A DNA stretch of 21,381 nucleotides from a virus. Both the position numbers and the translations under genes were made by a program. The notes under the pieces were generated by a model. It saw nothing but the letters and a program-made list of their open reading frames with translations. It searched no databases and had not been told where the DNA came from. This document shows, piece after piece, positions 1-7,001 of this stretch (the stretch's first letter is position 1; each line of letters opens with the position of its first letter). The stretch covers positions 1 through 21,381 of the IMG/VR virus record IMGVR_UViG_3300026097_000124; one strand, given 5' to 3'.

Positions 1-91
1 GGTTGACGTTCGTTGTGTCGCCCCATGTACCGGACTGCTCGCCAGTGGCGATAAGCTCGATACCCGAGTTCGTTGTGTAGGTACTGGCCAT
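1..91 (-). CDS. Phage tail fibre / appendage protein, N-terminal fragment
   Basis: Only the first 30 codons are inside the window; the gene continues past the left edge. The start is ATG at 91-89, with an AAGGGG ribosome-binding site six to seven bases upstream. The visible peptide begins MASTYTTNSGIELIATGEQ and goes on SGTWGDTTN. The 'GEQSGTWGDTTN' pattern is a familiar N-terminal signature of phage tail fibres and tail-associated proteins (family knowledge from memory). It is the last gene of the minus-strand late block seen here and lies 9 nt after the stop of the preceding repetitive protein. Receptor binding or attachment to the tail is inferred; the rest of the protein is not visible. 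Confidence 0.7.
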   Translation of the reverse strand, partial: MASTYTTNSGIELIATGEQSGTWGDTTNVN

Positions 92-100
92 GTCAGCCCC

Positions 101-790
101 TTATGCTGCGATTTCGGTCCAAACAGTTTCGGTCGAGGGTATCGTTTCAGTGTAAACAGTTTCGGTCGAGGGTATCGTTTCAGTGTAAACAGTTTCGAGG
201 TCGGGGGCAACTCTTCCCCAAACAAGCACTCGACCCACTGCACCGCTAATTGTCAGGCCGATTGGGAACACATTGGCGTCACCTGTGGCGGTCGCCAACC
301 CAACATCCCCCGTTCCTGTAAGACCTTCCGAGACCACATTGGCGTCACCCGTGACGGCCACAACCCCCGCAGCTCCCCCGGCTGCCAACCCTACAACGGA
401 AACATTTGCATCTGCGACGACAGTTGAGTCGCCCACTGCAAACGTTGCGGCGACGCCGCTTAGACTTGCAACAACACCCTCACCTTCAACAATAGTTACA
501 GTAGCGGTTTCGCCTTGGGCTCCAACTCCAGAAACAAGAAGCGCGGCGCTTGCAAAAACAGTTGAGTCGCCAACTGCGCCAACCGCATCAGCAGTAACAA
601 CACCCTCACCCCACGCAAATTCGCCGAACCCTGCACGGCCCCAGCCGTTAAAAAAAACATACGCAGCAGCGCGGGCACCCACGCCGCCAAAAGCGCCCGT
701 CGCTTCAACACCTGTAACCTCAACAACAATAGGCTCCCCGACCCCGTCATCTGCCAACGGCGCTACTGCTAGAGGGGCGAAACCAAGCAT
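101..790 (-). CDS. Repetitive low-complexity virion/fibre protein (229 aa)
   Basis: The protein is rich in Gly, Ala, Val and Thr and built of degenerate beta-type repeats of the kind VxVTGDANVxxxG, seen several times between about residues 110 and 190. An aromatic segment near residues 45-60 (FFNGWGRAGFGEFAWGEG) precedes them. The C-terminus carries 11-residue repeats of the type ETVYTETIPST, ending WTEIAA. A CAGGAG ribosome-binding site lies just before ATG 790, inside the end of the upstream gene. Repeats like these occur in phage tail fibres and capsid-decorating fibres; neighbours on both sides are appendage-type genes. It is probably a structural fibre, but the exact role is unknown. The plus-strand ORF over the same bases is a GC-rich shadow. 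Confidence 0.6.
   Translation of the reverse strand: MLGFAPLAVAPLADDGVGEPIVVEVTGVEATGAFGGVGARAAAYVFFNGWGRAGFGEFAWGEGVVTADAVGAVGDSTVFASAALLVSGVGAQGETATVTIVEGEGVVASLSGVAATFAVGDSTVVADANVSVVGLAAGGAAGVVAVTGDANVVSEGLTGTGDVGLATATGDANVFPIGLTISGAVGRVLVWGRVAPDLETVYTETIPSTETVYTETIPSTETVWTEIAA
121..197 (-). repeat. 33-bp in-frame tandem repeat in fibre gene
   Basis: Two identical 33-bp units (121-153 and 154-186) are followed by the first 11 bases of a third. Each unit codes for 11 residues (ETVYTETIPST), so gain or loss of a unit keeps the frame. The repeat sits in the C-terminal part of the 229-aa protein. Confidence 0.9.
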
Positions 791-794
791 TTAG

Positions 795-1157
795 TTACTC
801 CTGTGGCACAGCATTCCACGAGGTTGTCTCCTCGTTCCATACATATACACCATTTTCAGGCATGGGAACAGGTGCTGTCCAGCGACAAGTCTCTTCGTTC
901 AACACCCAACTCTTATATGGTTGAGGGGCGATGAAGGCGTCGCGATCGCTGTCGAAGGTGTAACCCGCACCAGCAAAGTTCTTGCGAAAATTGCTGTTGT
1001 AACTGGTCTGAACCCATGTTCCGCCGAAGAGGCCACGGCAGAAGTCAGCGCCTTTGGCTTCCCGCTCCACGCCATCCTCGTCCATCAGTTCGTTGTTGTG
1101 GACGACGATAACGCGAAGCACCGTGTTGTTCAGTCCGAGTTCAGCAAAGTGTGCCAT
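795..1157 (-). CDS. Conserved phage protein, tail/fibre-associated (120 aa)
   Basis: The sequence opens MAHFAELGLNNTVLRVIVV and contains HNNELMDEDG, a WVQTSYN segment, RKNFAGAGYTFD and a tryptophan-rich end with two WNEE/WVLNEE-type motifs. This pattern (VVHNNEL, WVQTSYN, RKN-AG-GY, DAFI-PQP) is one I recognise from many marine phages and cyanophages, where it lies near tail-fibre genes and has no proven function. The start is supported by AAGGAG nine bases upstream of ATG 1157. It sits between the glycine-rich fibres and the repetitive fibre protein, so a virion appendage role is inferred from context. Confidence 0.65.
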   Translation of the reverse strand: MAHFAELGLNNTVLRVIVVHNNELMDEDGVEREAKGADFCRGLFGGTWVQTSYNSNFRKNFAGAGYTFDSDRDAFIAPQPYKSWVLNEETCRWTAPVPMPENGVYVWNEETTSWNAVPQE

Positions 1158-1169
1158 GTCGCGTTCTCC

Positions 1170-2087
1170 TTAGAATGTGATCGAGCCGCTGCCCGTGAAG
1201 GTGTAGATATTAAAGTCGCCATCAGTTGTGACCGTAGGTGAGCCTGTAGTTGCCGAGGCGGCTAACTCAGTGCGGATAATCACGACGCCCGAGCCGCCGG
1301 AGCCGCCAACACGCTGAGCAGCTAGGTTGATAGCGCCGCCGCCGCCGCCACCGCCTGTGTTTGATGTCCCGGGCTGGCCCGGCTGCACGTTATTCGTGCC
1401 ACCGTCGCCACCACCTCCAAGACCACCGGAACCAGCAGTGGCGCCATCACCGGGGCCACCGCCACCACCTCCGGCGTAATATGTCGCGGTTCCGGTAATT
1501 GATAGCTCAGAGCCGTCGCCTCCATCACCGGGATTTGATGGTGTGGCGTTTTCACCTGCTTGACCGGCACCCCCACCACCGCCGCCGTGATCGGCGTTTG
1601 TACTGGCGTTTTCATAGCCATCTCCGCCGTCGTTTCCCTGTTCAATAGTTCCAGAGCCACCGGTGTTAGAGGCAGTTGATGATTCACCCGAACCGCCGCC
1701 ACCAGACCCGCCATCGCGCCCTGTTCCAGAAGGAGTTCCCAAAAAACCGCCGCCGCCGCCACCACCAATTGCCGTTTGACTGAAGGCAGAGCTGTCAGCG
1801 CCATCGCTTCCGGGAAGAGCATTTGATGTTGCACCGCCGCCACCACCACCAACGGTAATTGTATAGGTTGTTCCCAGAGTAATTATTTGATTTGTGTTAT
1901 AAATAAGACCTCCGGCGCCGCCTGCGCCAGCACGGTTGTTTCCACCACCACCACCACCAGCAACGACAAGGTAGTCAACACGGGGATCAACAACAAGTGG
2001 AGGCCAATCGCCGCCAAGCTCTGCTCGACGCTGCTGCGTTAGTGTCCAAATACCATCTGCTGCGTTTGGTGCAGGGAATGTAGCCAT
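1170..2087 (-). CDS. Glycine-rich tail fibre/adhesin-type protein, paralogue 2 (305 aa)
   Basis: Most of the protein is long runs of Gly broken by Ser, Asn, Thr and Asp. An N-terminal GIWTLTQQRRAELGGDWPP segment is followed by VDYLVVAGGGGGG. The C-terminus ends GSGVVIIRTE and then TTDGDFNIYTFTGSGSITF. This is the architecture of glycine-rich phage tail proteins (Pfam Gly_rich_2-type, from memory); polyglycine-II helix bundles are known in T4-like gp38 adhesins, but that fold is only a possibility here. Its ATG shares one base with the stop of the preceding paralogue (TAATGG), implying translational coupling. The best reading is a distal fibre or receptor-contact protein made alongside its neighbour. 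Confidence 0.7.
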   Translation of the reverse strand: MATFPAPNAADGIWTLTQQRRAELGGDWPPLVVDPRVDYLVVAGGGGGGNNRAGAGGAGGLIYNTNQIITLGTTYTITVGGGGGGATSNALPGSDGADSSAFSQTAIGGGGGGGFLGTPSGTGRDGGSGGGGSGESSTASNTGGSGTIEQGNDGGDGYENASTNADHGGGGGGAGQAGENATPSNPGDGGDGSELSITGTATYYAGGGGGGPGDGATAGSGGLGGGGDGGTNNVQPGQPGTSNTGGGGGGGAINLAAQRVGGSGGSGVVIIRTELAASATTGSPTVTTDGDFNIYTFTGSGSITF

Positions 2088-3031
2088 TAGAACGTAATAC
2101 TCCCAGAGCCGGTAAAGGTGTAGATATTGAAGCTGCCGTCGGTCGTGACTGTCGGAGAGCCTGTTGTTGAAGCAGCAGTTGCTTCTGTTCGGATTATGAC
2201 TACGCCAGAGCCGCCCGCCGCACCGCTGGTGCTGGCACTGCTGTTTGACCCCGCACCACCACCGCCACCAGTATTTGTGGCACCTGCAGATGCACTTCTG
2301 GGGGTTATACCAACACTACATACATTTCCAACCGATCCATCACCACCACCACCTAAACCACCGTCTCCCGCATCACCTCCCCTGAAGCTGTCCGCGCCGC
2401 CACCGCCACCGCCAGCATAATAAACAGTAGCCCCAGTGATAGACGACTGGCTTCCATCACCACCGTTCCCAGCAGAAGAGGGCGAGCCGTCCTGTCCGGC
2501 AGCACCTGCGCCACCGCCACCCCCCGGACTATATGGATTTCTCGAACAGGGTCCACCAGAGCCTGCACGACCATCGCCCCCATCATTACCCTGACCAGCC
2601 GTTCCAGATGCACCGGGGCGAGTTCCGCTTATAGCATAGCCTGCGCCGCCTCCCGAGCCACCGGAATTTCCGTCGTCGGCTGCAAACCCGCCAAACCCAC
2701 CACCAATGGCCGTAAAACCTAAAGCGGTGGTGTTTTGGCCGTTGTTTCCCGCAGCGCCGCCGCTGCCGATAGTTATTGAGTATGTGACACCCGACGTTAG
2801 TGTAAAGGACGTGCCGGACAGGAAACCACCCGCTCCACCACCGCCGCTGGTGCTACCGCCGCTACCACCACCGCCACCAGCAACAATTAGGTAGTCAGCA
2901 ATTACCTGCACAACAGGCCAGTTATCCCCGCGCACAGCATCGCGCTGTTCTTTCAGCGTCCAAGAACCTGCCGCAACCGAACTTGTGGGATCGTTGTCAG
3001 GGCCAATTATTCCACCGTTGTCGCGCGACAT
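2087..3031 (-). CDS. Glycine-rich tail fibre/adhesin-type protein, paralogue 1 (314 aa)
   Basis: It has the same domain order as the next gene: an N-terminal GSWTLKEQRDAVRGDNWP segment, then ADYLIVAGGGGG, a glycine-rich body of about 200 residues, and the C-terminal GGSGVVIIRTE...TTDGSFNIYTFTGSGSITF. The first 20 residues (MSRDNGGIIGPDNDPTSSVA) are not clearly shared with the paralogue. ATG 3031 directly abuts the TAA of the 117-aa gene (3032-3034), with only a weak GA-rich ribosome-binding site, so coupling to the upstream gene is likely. The two conserved ends with a divergent glycine-rich centre suggest a tandem duplication that was then diversified. The role as a tail adhesin is inferred from composition and location. 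Confidence 0.7.
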   Translation of the reverse strand: MSRDNGGIIGPDNDPTSSVAAGSWTLKEQRDAVRGDNWPVVQVIADYLIVAGGGGGSGGSTSGGGGAGGFLSGTSFTLTSGVTYSITIGSGGAAGNNGQNTTALGFTAIGGGFGGFAADDGNSGGSGGGAGYAISGTRPGASGTAGQGNDGGDGRAGSGGPCSRNPYSPGGGGGAGAAGQDGSPSSAGNGGDGSQSSITGATVYYAGGGGGGADSFRGGDAGDGGLGGGGDGSVGNVCSVGITPRSASAGATNTGGGGGAGSNSSASTSGAAGGSGVVIIRTEATAASTTGSPTVTTDGSFNIYTFTGSGSITF

Positions 3032-3385
3032 TTAGCTGATCTCTTCGTAGCTACAAACCGCCTCAAGATCAGATGCCGCGTTTGCGGTTAGGCGAAGGCT
3101 GTCGCCCTCTTCAAGATATACCGCCTTGGAAATTACATCCAAAGTAGCGTCAGCTGGAACAACGATGGTTTTGCCGATGTGATAAGCAACAGACGACCTG
3201 AAAACATCGACATTGATTTCAGCATTTTCCGTGCCGTCCACGTTGCTGACATACAAAGCGTTGACTTTCAGCACCTGTCCGCTTGCAGCCGAGTTGCTGA
3301 CAATGGCGGTTGCGGTTGTCCCAACAGCTTGAACCGCCGTCTTGCCGGTTATGGTATCGGGATTGAGCATGTTGGGAGCAGCCAT
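3032..3385 (-). CDS. Small conserved virion-type protein (117 aa)
   Basis: A beta-rich, soluble sequence (MAAPNMLNPDTITGKTAVQA at the start; VLKVNALYVSNVDGTENAEI, IVVPADATLDVISKAVYLEEGD and a final EAVCSYEEIS). The pattern 'alkVNalyvsNvdg...aeInVdvyrs' with a late 'LeegDsLrltAna' is common in small phage tail-associated or collar proteins of marine phages, by recollection. GGAGG lies five to six bases before ATG 3385 and overlaps the end of the previous gene. There are no membrane segments or catalytic motifs. Function is not established; a virion component is the likely role given its neighbours. Confidence 0.6.
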   Translation of the reverse strand: MAAPNMLNPDTITGKTAVQAVGTTATAIVSNSAASGQVLKVNALYVSNVDGTENAEINVDVFRSSVAYHIGKTIVVPADATLDVISKAVYLEEGDSLRLTANAASDLEAVCSYEEIS

Positions 3386-3386
3386 A

Positions 3387-3722
3387 TCAGCCTCCGAATA
3401 GAAGTGTCATTGCAAACGGTCGCCCTGTTACATCGGTCTCAACCGCAGAGACAAACACGATAGCAGACCCGCTCAAAGAAATCGCTGCGTCGCTGTTGCT
3501 GCTTTCGCTGACCGTCCGGGATAAGGTTGTGCCACTGGACGTGTAAGTCCCGGTGCCAATCTCCCAACTTGCGTCGTCCTCTATAACGTAGCGAACCACG
3601 TCGCCGTCGACCACACCCGCGTCCGCAAACGTCTGGTAACCGTCCTCCGCAGCGCCAAGGGTAATCGTCCCGGTGCCTGTGGTTGACGTAGACATCTTTG
3701 CGCGATTGACGAGCGTGACCAT
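3387..3722 (-). CDS. Small conserved virion-type protein (111 aa)
   Basis: The sequence starts MVTLVNRAKMSTSTTGTGT and contains TLGAAEDGYQTFADAGVVDG, RYVIEDDASWEIGTGTYTSS, GTTLSRTVSESSN and VFVSAVETDV. The 'NRAKMSTSTTGTGTITLGAA...DGYQTFA.AGV.DGDTVRYVIEDG' pattern is widespread in phage structural regions (memory), often beside fibre genes. ATG 3722 follows the preceding TAA by three bases and has only a weak AAAG-type ribosome-binding site, so re-initiation after the 145-aa gene is likely. Predicted to be a beta-rich particle protein; the precise location is unknown. Confidence 0.6.
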   Translation of the reverse strand: MVTLVNRAKMSTSTTGTGTITLGAAEDGYQTFADAGVVDGDVVRYVIEDDASWEIGTGTYTSSGTTLSRTVSESSNSDAAISLSGSAIVFVSAVETDVTGRPFAMTLLFGG

Positions 3723-3725
3723 GCT

Positions 3726-4163
3726 TTATGCAATCCGAATTATGGCTGTGCTGCTGTCTGCAGTCGGAAACACAATCTGAAAGTCTCCAGCAGTCGAAGT
3801 TTTATCCGACCCAAAATCCAGCACAACAACCGCCGGATCGCCAGCGGCGGTGTCATTATAGATCAATGCGCCGCGCGCCGTGATGGTGGTCGAAGTAAAG
3901 GTCAGGTCGGCGAAGTCGGTAAACGCCGTAGTACCACTCGTGGTGGGCGTGACGTTGGTCAACGCTCCGCCACCTGCCGCATACGAGCCGGAATCCGCAA
4001 CCTCGCCGCTTGTCGTGTACGCAGTGGTCGACGCATCAAGCGTTGCCGTGTTGTCGTACAGTGCCAGATTGAAGGTGCTGCCAGTAGAAGCGGTGAAGTC
4101 ATGCACTGCCTGCAGGACTTCCTGCTTGAAGCTTGTGCACATGAAGTTGCCTGAGAACGCCAT
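3726..4163 (-). CDS. Conserved virion-type protein (145 aa)
   Basis: A Thr/Ser/Ala-rich beta protein: MAFSGNFMCTSFKQEVLQAV, HDF, then FNLALYDNTATLDASTTAYT, GEVADSGSYAAGGGAL and a C-terminal VLDFGSDKTSTAGDFQIVFP. 'SFK.EVL.g.H.F.....FklALY...a.l...T.aYt...Ev...gY..GG..L' is a recurrent pattern in marine phage structural clusters. AAGGAG is placed ten bases before ATG 4163. The 'ALYD...T' opening resembles tail-tip/appendage proteins, but this is inference from shape only. Confidence 0.6.
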   Translation of the reverse strand: MAFSGNFMCTSFKQEVLQAVHDFTASTGSTFNLALYDNTATLDASTTAYTTSGEVADSGSYAAGGGALTNVTPTTSGTTAFTDFADLTFTSTTITARGALIYNDTAAGDPAVVVLDFGSDKTSTAGDFQIVFPTADSSTAIIRIA

Positions 4164-4165
4164 GA

Positions 4166-4462
4166 TCAGAGTCTCCTTATAAGTTCGGCGAGGTCTGGAT
4201 GCCCTGCATCTTGGAGGGCATTATACACACTTGTGCGGTCGCTGCGAACCGCCTGTTTCAGATACTCCGCAACCAGCTTTTCGACCGAGTCCTTGAAGGC
4301 CACGGCCTGATCGCGAATTGCAGGAGGCGCCGTATCAGAGACTGATACAATGCGTTCGGCGGCCTGCGCCGCCAATTCGTCCGCGGTGAAGCCACGCCCA
4401 TCCGTGGTCTTTACGTCTACTAAACTAGCGTTTTGAGGCGTATCTAAGTTTATTTTGAACAT
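4166..4462 (-). CDS. Conserved phage protein of unknown function (98 aa)
   Basis: A mostly helical, charged small protein. Residues 18-45 (KTTDGRGFTADELAAQAAER, IVSVSDTAP) and the end (DRTSVYNALQDAGHPDLAEL, IRRL) match, by recollection, a family seen beside connector genes of uncultured marine phages. AGAGG precedes ATG 4462 with good spacing. There are no Cys clusters, membrane segments or enzyme motifs. Its position between a connector-type gene and small virion genes suggests an assembly or minor virion role, not proven. Confidence 0.55.
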   Translation of the reverse strand: MFKINLDTPQNASLVDVKTTDGRGFTADELAAQAAERIVSVSDTAPPAIRDQAVAFKDSVEKLVAEYLKQAVRSDRTSVYNALQDAGHPDLAELIRRL

Positions 4463-4471
4463 TGTTTACCT

Positions 4472-5101
4472 CTAACTCACTGGGTTCTTTGGTTGGCCAG
4501 AACGGTACGTGTCACCGCGTAGTTTGCCATCCCCAAGGTTTTTCAATAGGCCGATAGATAGCGTGAACATCTTATTGTACATGTCCACCATGTCCGCTTC
4601 GCCCTTCATAAAGCGAATGGCCTCTACGAGCGCACCATTAAGTAGCGCAGAGTCAAACTCGTCCCCAAGCCATGTAGTACCAACAACGGCGATTGATTCA
4701 GGGTAATATCCATAATGCAGCTCCGTAAAGTAAGCCGCATCTGGGGTAGGTCCTAGAATGAAAGAGTCGTCGGTAAAGTTCGCGTAGTGGACTGGGACAC
4801 CGGTGCTCGACGCGTTCGGGTACGCTTCACGGATAAAATTTACGTCTTTATCCAACAGGAACACATAGTCTCCAGAAGCGTTCTCAACCGCCAAGCTGTA
4901 GGTGTACAGATAGTCTGACGGCACCACGAGATACTTATTCCCAGCAGTGAGGTTCGCCGTAACATTCTTGCGTAGCGCAGGGATTTGAACAGTGTTGTAT
5001 ATCTTCTGCTCGGCCTGTTGAGTGAACATAGCGAGCTGGTCATCGGTGAACGAGTTTTCACAGATGTCTTGGATGTTGGTTTTCAGCTCGGTATAGTCCA
5101 T
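4472..5101 (-). CDS. Putative head-tail connector / adaptor protein 2 (209 aa)
   Basis: The N-terminus MDYTELKTNIQDICENSFTD, DQLAMFTQQAEQKIYNTVQI is a helical hairpin typical of phage neck adaptors. It is followed by a beta part with KYLVVPSDYLYTYSLAVEN and YFTELHYGYYPES. A C-terminal helical segment (LLNGALVEAIRFMKGEADMV) closes it. Adaptor proteins that sit under the portal (P22 gp4/gp10, T7 gp11 types) often share this helical-beta-helical layout and a length near 200 aa. Similarity here is by pattern, not by alignment. ATG 5101 lies three bases after the TAA of the 49-aa gene. Together with the 227-aa protein it probably forms the neck rings. Confidence 0.55.
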   Translation of the reverse strand: MDYTELKTNIQDICENSFTDDQLAMFTQQAEQKIYNTVQIPALRKNVTANLTAGNKYLVVPSDYLYTYSLAVENASGDYVFLLDKDVNFIREAYPNASSTGVPVHYANFTDDSFILGPTPDAAYFTELHYGYYPESIAVVGTTWLGDEFDSALLNGALVEAIRFMKGEADMVDMYNKMFTLSIGLLKNLGDGKLRGDTYRSGQPKNPVS

Positions 5102-5104
5102 CAG

Positions 5105-5254
5105 TTACGCCATTGGCCCCCGTGCATACAGCCCCTTAGTCGCCGCACCAGTGCCACGCACTTTGACGCCTTTAGACTTAGGGGCCTTGTTCATTTTCTT
5201 GGGCTTCGCAACCTTGCCGCCCTTTTTCATACGCTTTGTATCGCAGTTTGCCAT
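5105..5254 (-). CDS. Very small basic KKGG-family protein (49 aa)
   Basis: A short ORF with ATG at 5254-5252, supported by TAGGAG about nine bases upstream. It reads MANCDTKRMKKGGKVAKPKK, followed by MNKAPKSKGVKVRGTGAATK and GLYARGPMA, then TAA. It fills the otherwise empty gap between the zinc-ribbon gene and connector 2. About one third of residues are Lys or Arg. The central 'VRGTGAATKGL.ARGPMA' ending recurs in small marine-phage proteins (memory). It shares the MKKGGKV core with the lysine-rich cluster at 6717-8006. DNA or RNA binding inside the capsid is a guess from charge; function is unknown. Confidence 0.7.
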   Translation of the reverse strand: MANCDTKRMKKGGKVAKPKKMNKAPKSKGVKVRGTGAATKGLYARGPMA

Positions 5255-5265
5255 AGTGTTATCTC

Positions 5266-5616
5266 CTAAGATGTTATTACAGTAACTTGCCCGACAAATC
5301 CAGTACCTACTAGATTGTCGTCAACGAGGTTAAACGGGTCCTGTAAGCCCACAGGATTCCACCCATACTGAATATCGCGGGCCGGTATAAGTTCAGCGGT
5401 ATCCGGACGAGGGTTACGGAGCGCCTGCGGGTCGTCCACAGGAAACTCCCCTAGTTTGAGCTGCGGGTGGTCTGGACTCCAACACTCGTCGCACGCCAGT
5501 ACGTTTGTGTTGCGCCCTTTAACGTATAGCGCCTTTAGTTCTTTCAGCTTGTAAGAGAACCCGCAGACATCGCATATGCCTAACGCTTTCTTTGCTGAAG
5601 CAAACCGAGTGCTCAT
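5266..5616 (-). CDS. Zinc-ribbon phage protein in the neck module (116 aa)
   Basis: Four cysteines form two knuckles, C15-x2-C18 (ICDVCGF) and C42-x2-C45 (ACDECWSPDHPQ), 23 residues apart, the layout of a structural zinc ribbon. Downstream is DPQALRNPRPD, a segment that travels with this ribbon in many phage genomes (recollection). The C-terminal half has no obvious domain. ATG 5616 overlaps the stop of connector 1 by four bases (ATGA), so the two are translationally coupled. Context points to a virion or assembly role rather than transcription control, but this is inference. Confidence 0.65.
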   Translation of the reverse strand: MSTRFASAKKALGICDVCGFSYKLKELKALYVKGRNTNVLACDECWSPDHPQLKLGEFPVDDPQALRNPRPDTAELIPARDIQYGWNPVGLQDPFNLVDDNLVGTGFVGQVTVITS

Positions 5617-6296
5617 CTAATCACCCCAACTCGCGGCACAAACCGCACAGGGGCCTTCTCACGATCTTCTTCCGCGGCCAACCTAAACTGCTCTTCGTAG
5701 GTCGCCTTCAGCATCTCGATACGTGGGGCCAATTCTGGGACTTTCATGGCTATGTTGTACGCCAGCCCGGCGACCAGACATGGGAGGAAACGGAAGTTCA
5801 TATCTGCGGTTTGGACACCCGAGCCAGCGTCTTCAACACGACGTAAGCGCCAATACACTAGCGTGTAGTCATCACTCTCTGGCACTGGCCAGATGTTGAT
5901 CCGGGGGTTGTCCCGTAGACGTTCGATCCAGATCTGGATGGGGCGCCCTGTGTTCGTCTTGTTTGGGATAGAAGCGTACGTGCTGACGCTGATCCGGGAT
6001 ATAGTCAGGTCCTGCTGAGTTGTACCGCTTCCTGTACGCACAACCTGTTCAAGCAGGTCAATGGTATCCGCTGGAAGGTCATACTGGCCCACGCCTTGGG
6101 TCAGACTCAGCGTACCCTCGTCGATGGTCCACAGGTTGATGCCTCGGTTCTGCCATTCGATAGTCATCAAGTTCATAGAACGACGTGCGGTACGAAGGTC
6201 GTACCCAGAACGCATCTCACGGCCCGCACGTTCCCATGCTTCTTCGGCGATCTCCGTGAAGTCCATGTTAAACGCTGTGGTGCCTGATGTTGTCAT
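5613..6296 (-). CDS. Putative head-tail connector / adaptor protein 1 (227 aa)
   Basis: The chosen start is ATG 6296, which overlaps the previous stop by four bases (ATGA). A longer ORF starting at 6320 would lie further inside the upstream gene. Residues 10-50 (NMDFTEIAEEAWERAGREMR ... LRTARRSMNLMTIEWQNRGI) are helical, followed by NLWTIDEGTLSLTQGVGQYD and LPADTIDLLEQVVRTG. A mid-protein beta part contains IWIERLRDNPRINIWPVPES, and a helical C-terminus ends in VRFVPRVGVIR. This resembles the P22 gp4-like / T7 gp11-like adaptor group that docks under the portal. The family call is by pattern and gene order, without a search. Confidence 0.6.
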   Translation of the reverse strand: MTTSGTTAFNMDFTEIAEEAWERAGREMRSGYDLRTARRSMNLMTIEWQNRGINLWTIDEGTLSLTQGVGQYDLPADTIDLLEQVVRTGSGTTQQDLTISRISVSTYASIPNKTNTGRPIQIWIERLRDNPRINIWPVPESDDYTLVYWRLRRVEDAGSGVQTADMNFRFLPCLVAGLAYNIAMKVPELAPRIEMLKATYEEQFRLAAEEDREKAPVRFVPRVGVIR

Positions 6297-6727
6297 GTTA
6301 CTGGCCCTCCGACAAGCCACGCCTCACAGGTGCGGGCACCGGCGCATTTAAAGTGGAAGAGCTGGCAATAGCCAAGATTTGCCGCCTCTGTGACAGCTTC
6401 CGCGTCTTTGCGTTCGTACTCTTCGTCCCCTGCAAGTCCAGAGATAATGCACTCCATCATCTTAGGGGTTTGAATGAACGCAGCGCAATTACCGCAGCGC
6501 GCGGTTTTCGCTTCTTCCATAGATATGTCCCAGAGGTCTGCTAGCCCCTGCCAAAACTCTTCGTTGTCTTCTTCTGGATTCATCGGACCGTAGCCATATT
6601 CGTCAATGGCGTGGTTGCGATTCTCTAGGTTCTCATGCACGTCTTGGGTCGCAACAGGGCAAGTAGCGGGGTCTTTATAACCTCGCGATATTGCTGATCC
6701 TCTTGATGCGGTTGGTCTACGTGCCAT
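6293..6727 (-). CDS. Cysteine-rich phage protein with a HiPIP-like iron-sulfur signature (144 aa)
   Basis: Seven cysteines: C23, C78, C81, C93, C121, C128 and C134. The arrangement C78-GN-C81, then GYC121QLF, then TC134EAW resembles high-potential iron-sulfur proteins, where CxxC is followed by G-C-x-LFPGK and, 13-15 residues later, a W-C-x-AW motif. The gap between C81 and C121 (39 residues) is longer than in classical HiPIPs and holds an extra Cys, so the match may be an inserted variant or convergence to a zinc site. There is no signal peptide; residues 1-20 are basic. ATG 6727 overlaps the end of the DUF5872-like gene by 11 bases. Its location in the virion block suggests it is packaged or helps assembly. 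Confidence 0.55.
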   Translation of the reverse strand: MARRPTASRGSAISRGYKDPATCPVATQDVHENLENRNHAIDEYGYGPMNPEEDNEEFWQGLADLWDISMEEAKTARCGNCAAFIQTPKMMECIISGLAGDEEYERKDAEAVTEAANLGYCQLFHFKCAGARTCEAWLVGGPVT

Positions 6728-7001
6728 TATTTTTCCGTTTCGCTGACGACACTCTGCGTGGCTTACCAGCAGGTTGCCCTAATCGTTTCTTTTCGGCGAT
6801 CTTCTTACGCTTTTCCGACGTACTCATCTCGTCGCTGGTCTTCGGGGTTTTGCTGGACACCTTCTTCGTAGGTCTACAGTACGGTGTTCCCCGCTTCTCG
6901 CCTTCTTTGCGTCCACAAGCCTTACCAGTGCGCACGTCCTTCCAGTCCTCTTTGAACCAGCGTTTGAGTGCCGCGCCTTTCGCTGTCTTGCGAACCGCCA
7001 T
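6717..7001 (-). CDS. Basic DUF5872-like protein (94 aa)
   Basis: Residues 10-62 carry LKRWFKEDWKDVRTGKACG, then EKRGTPYCRPTKKVSSKTPK. From memory this matches a small domain called DUF5872 found in phages and in large eukaryotic algal viruses, whose function is not known. The rest is Lys/Arg-rich (EKRKKIAEKKRLGQPAGKPR), and the protein ends KRKNNGT. Its start shares one base with the stop of the 52-aa gene (TAATGG). The high charge is compatible with binding packaged DNA. It is one of a chain of four coupled basic proteins. Confidence 0.65.
   Translation of the reverse strand: MAVRKTAKGAALKRWFKEDWKDVRTGKACGRKEGEKRGTPYCRPTKKVSSKTPKTSDEMSTSEKRKKIAEKKRLGQPAGKPRRVSSAKRKNNGT

Noticed and set aside
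273-794. Plus-strand ORF of 173 aa opposite the repetitive fibre gene
   Set aside because: It is the mirror of a low-complexity GC-rich gene, is Pro/Thr/Ala-rich without domains, and opposes a tightly packed minus-strand operon.
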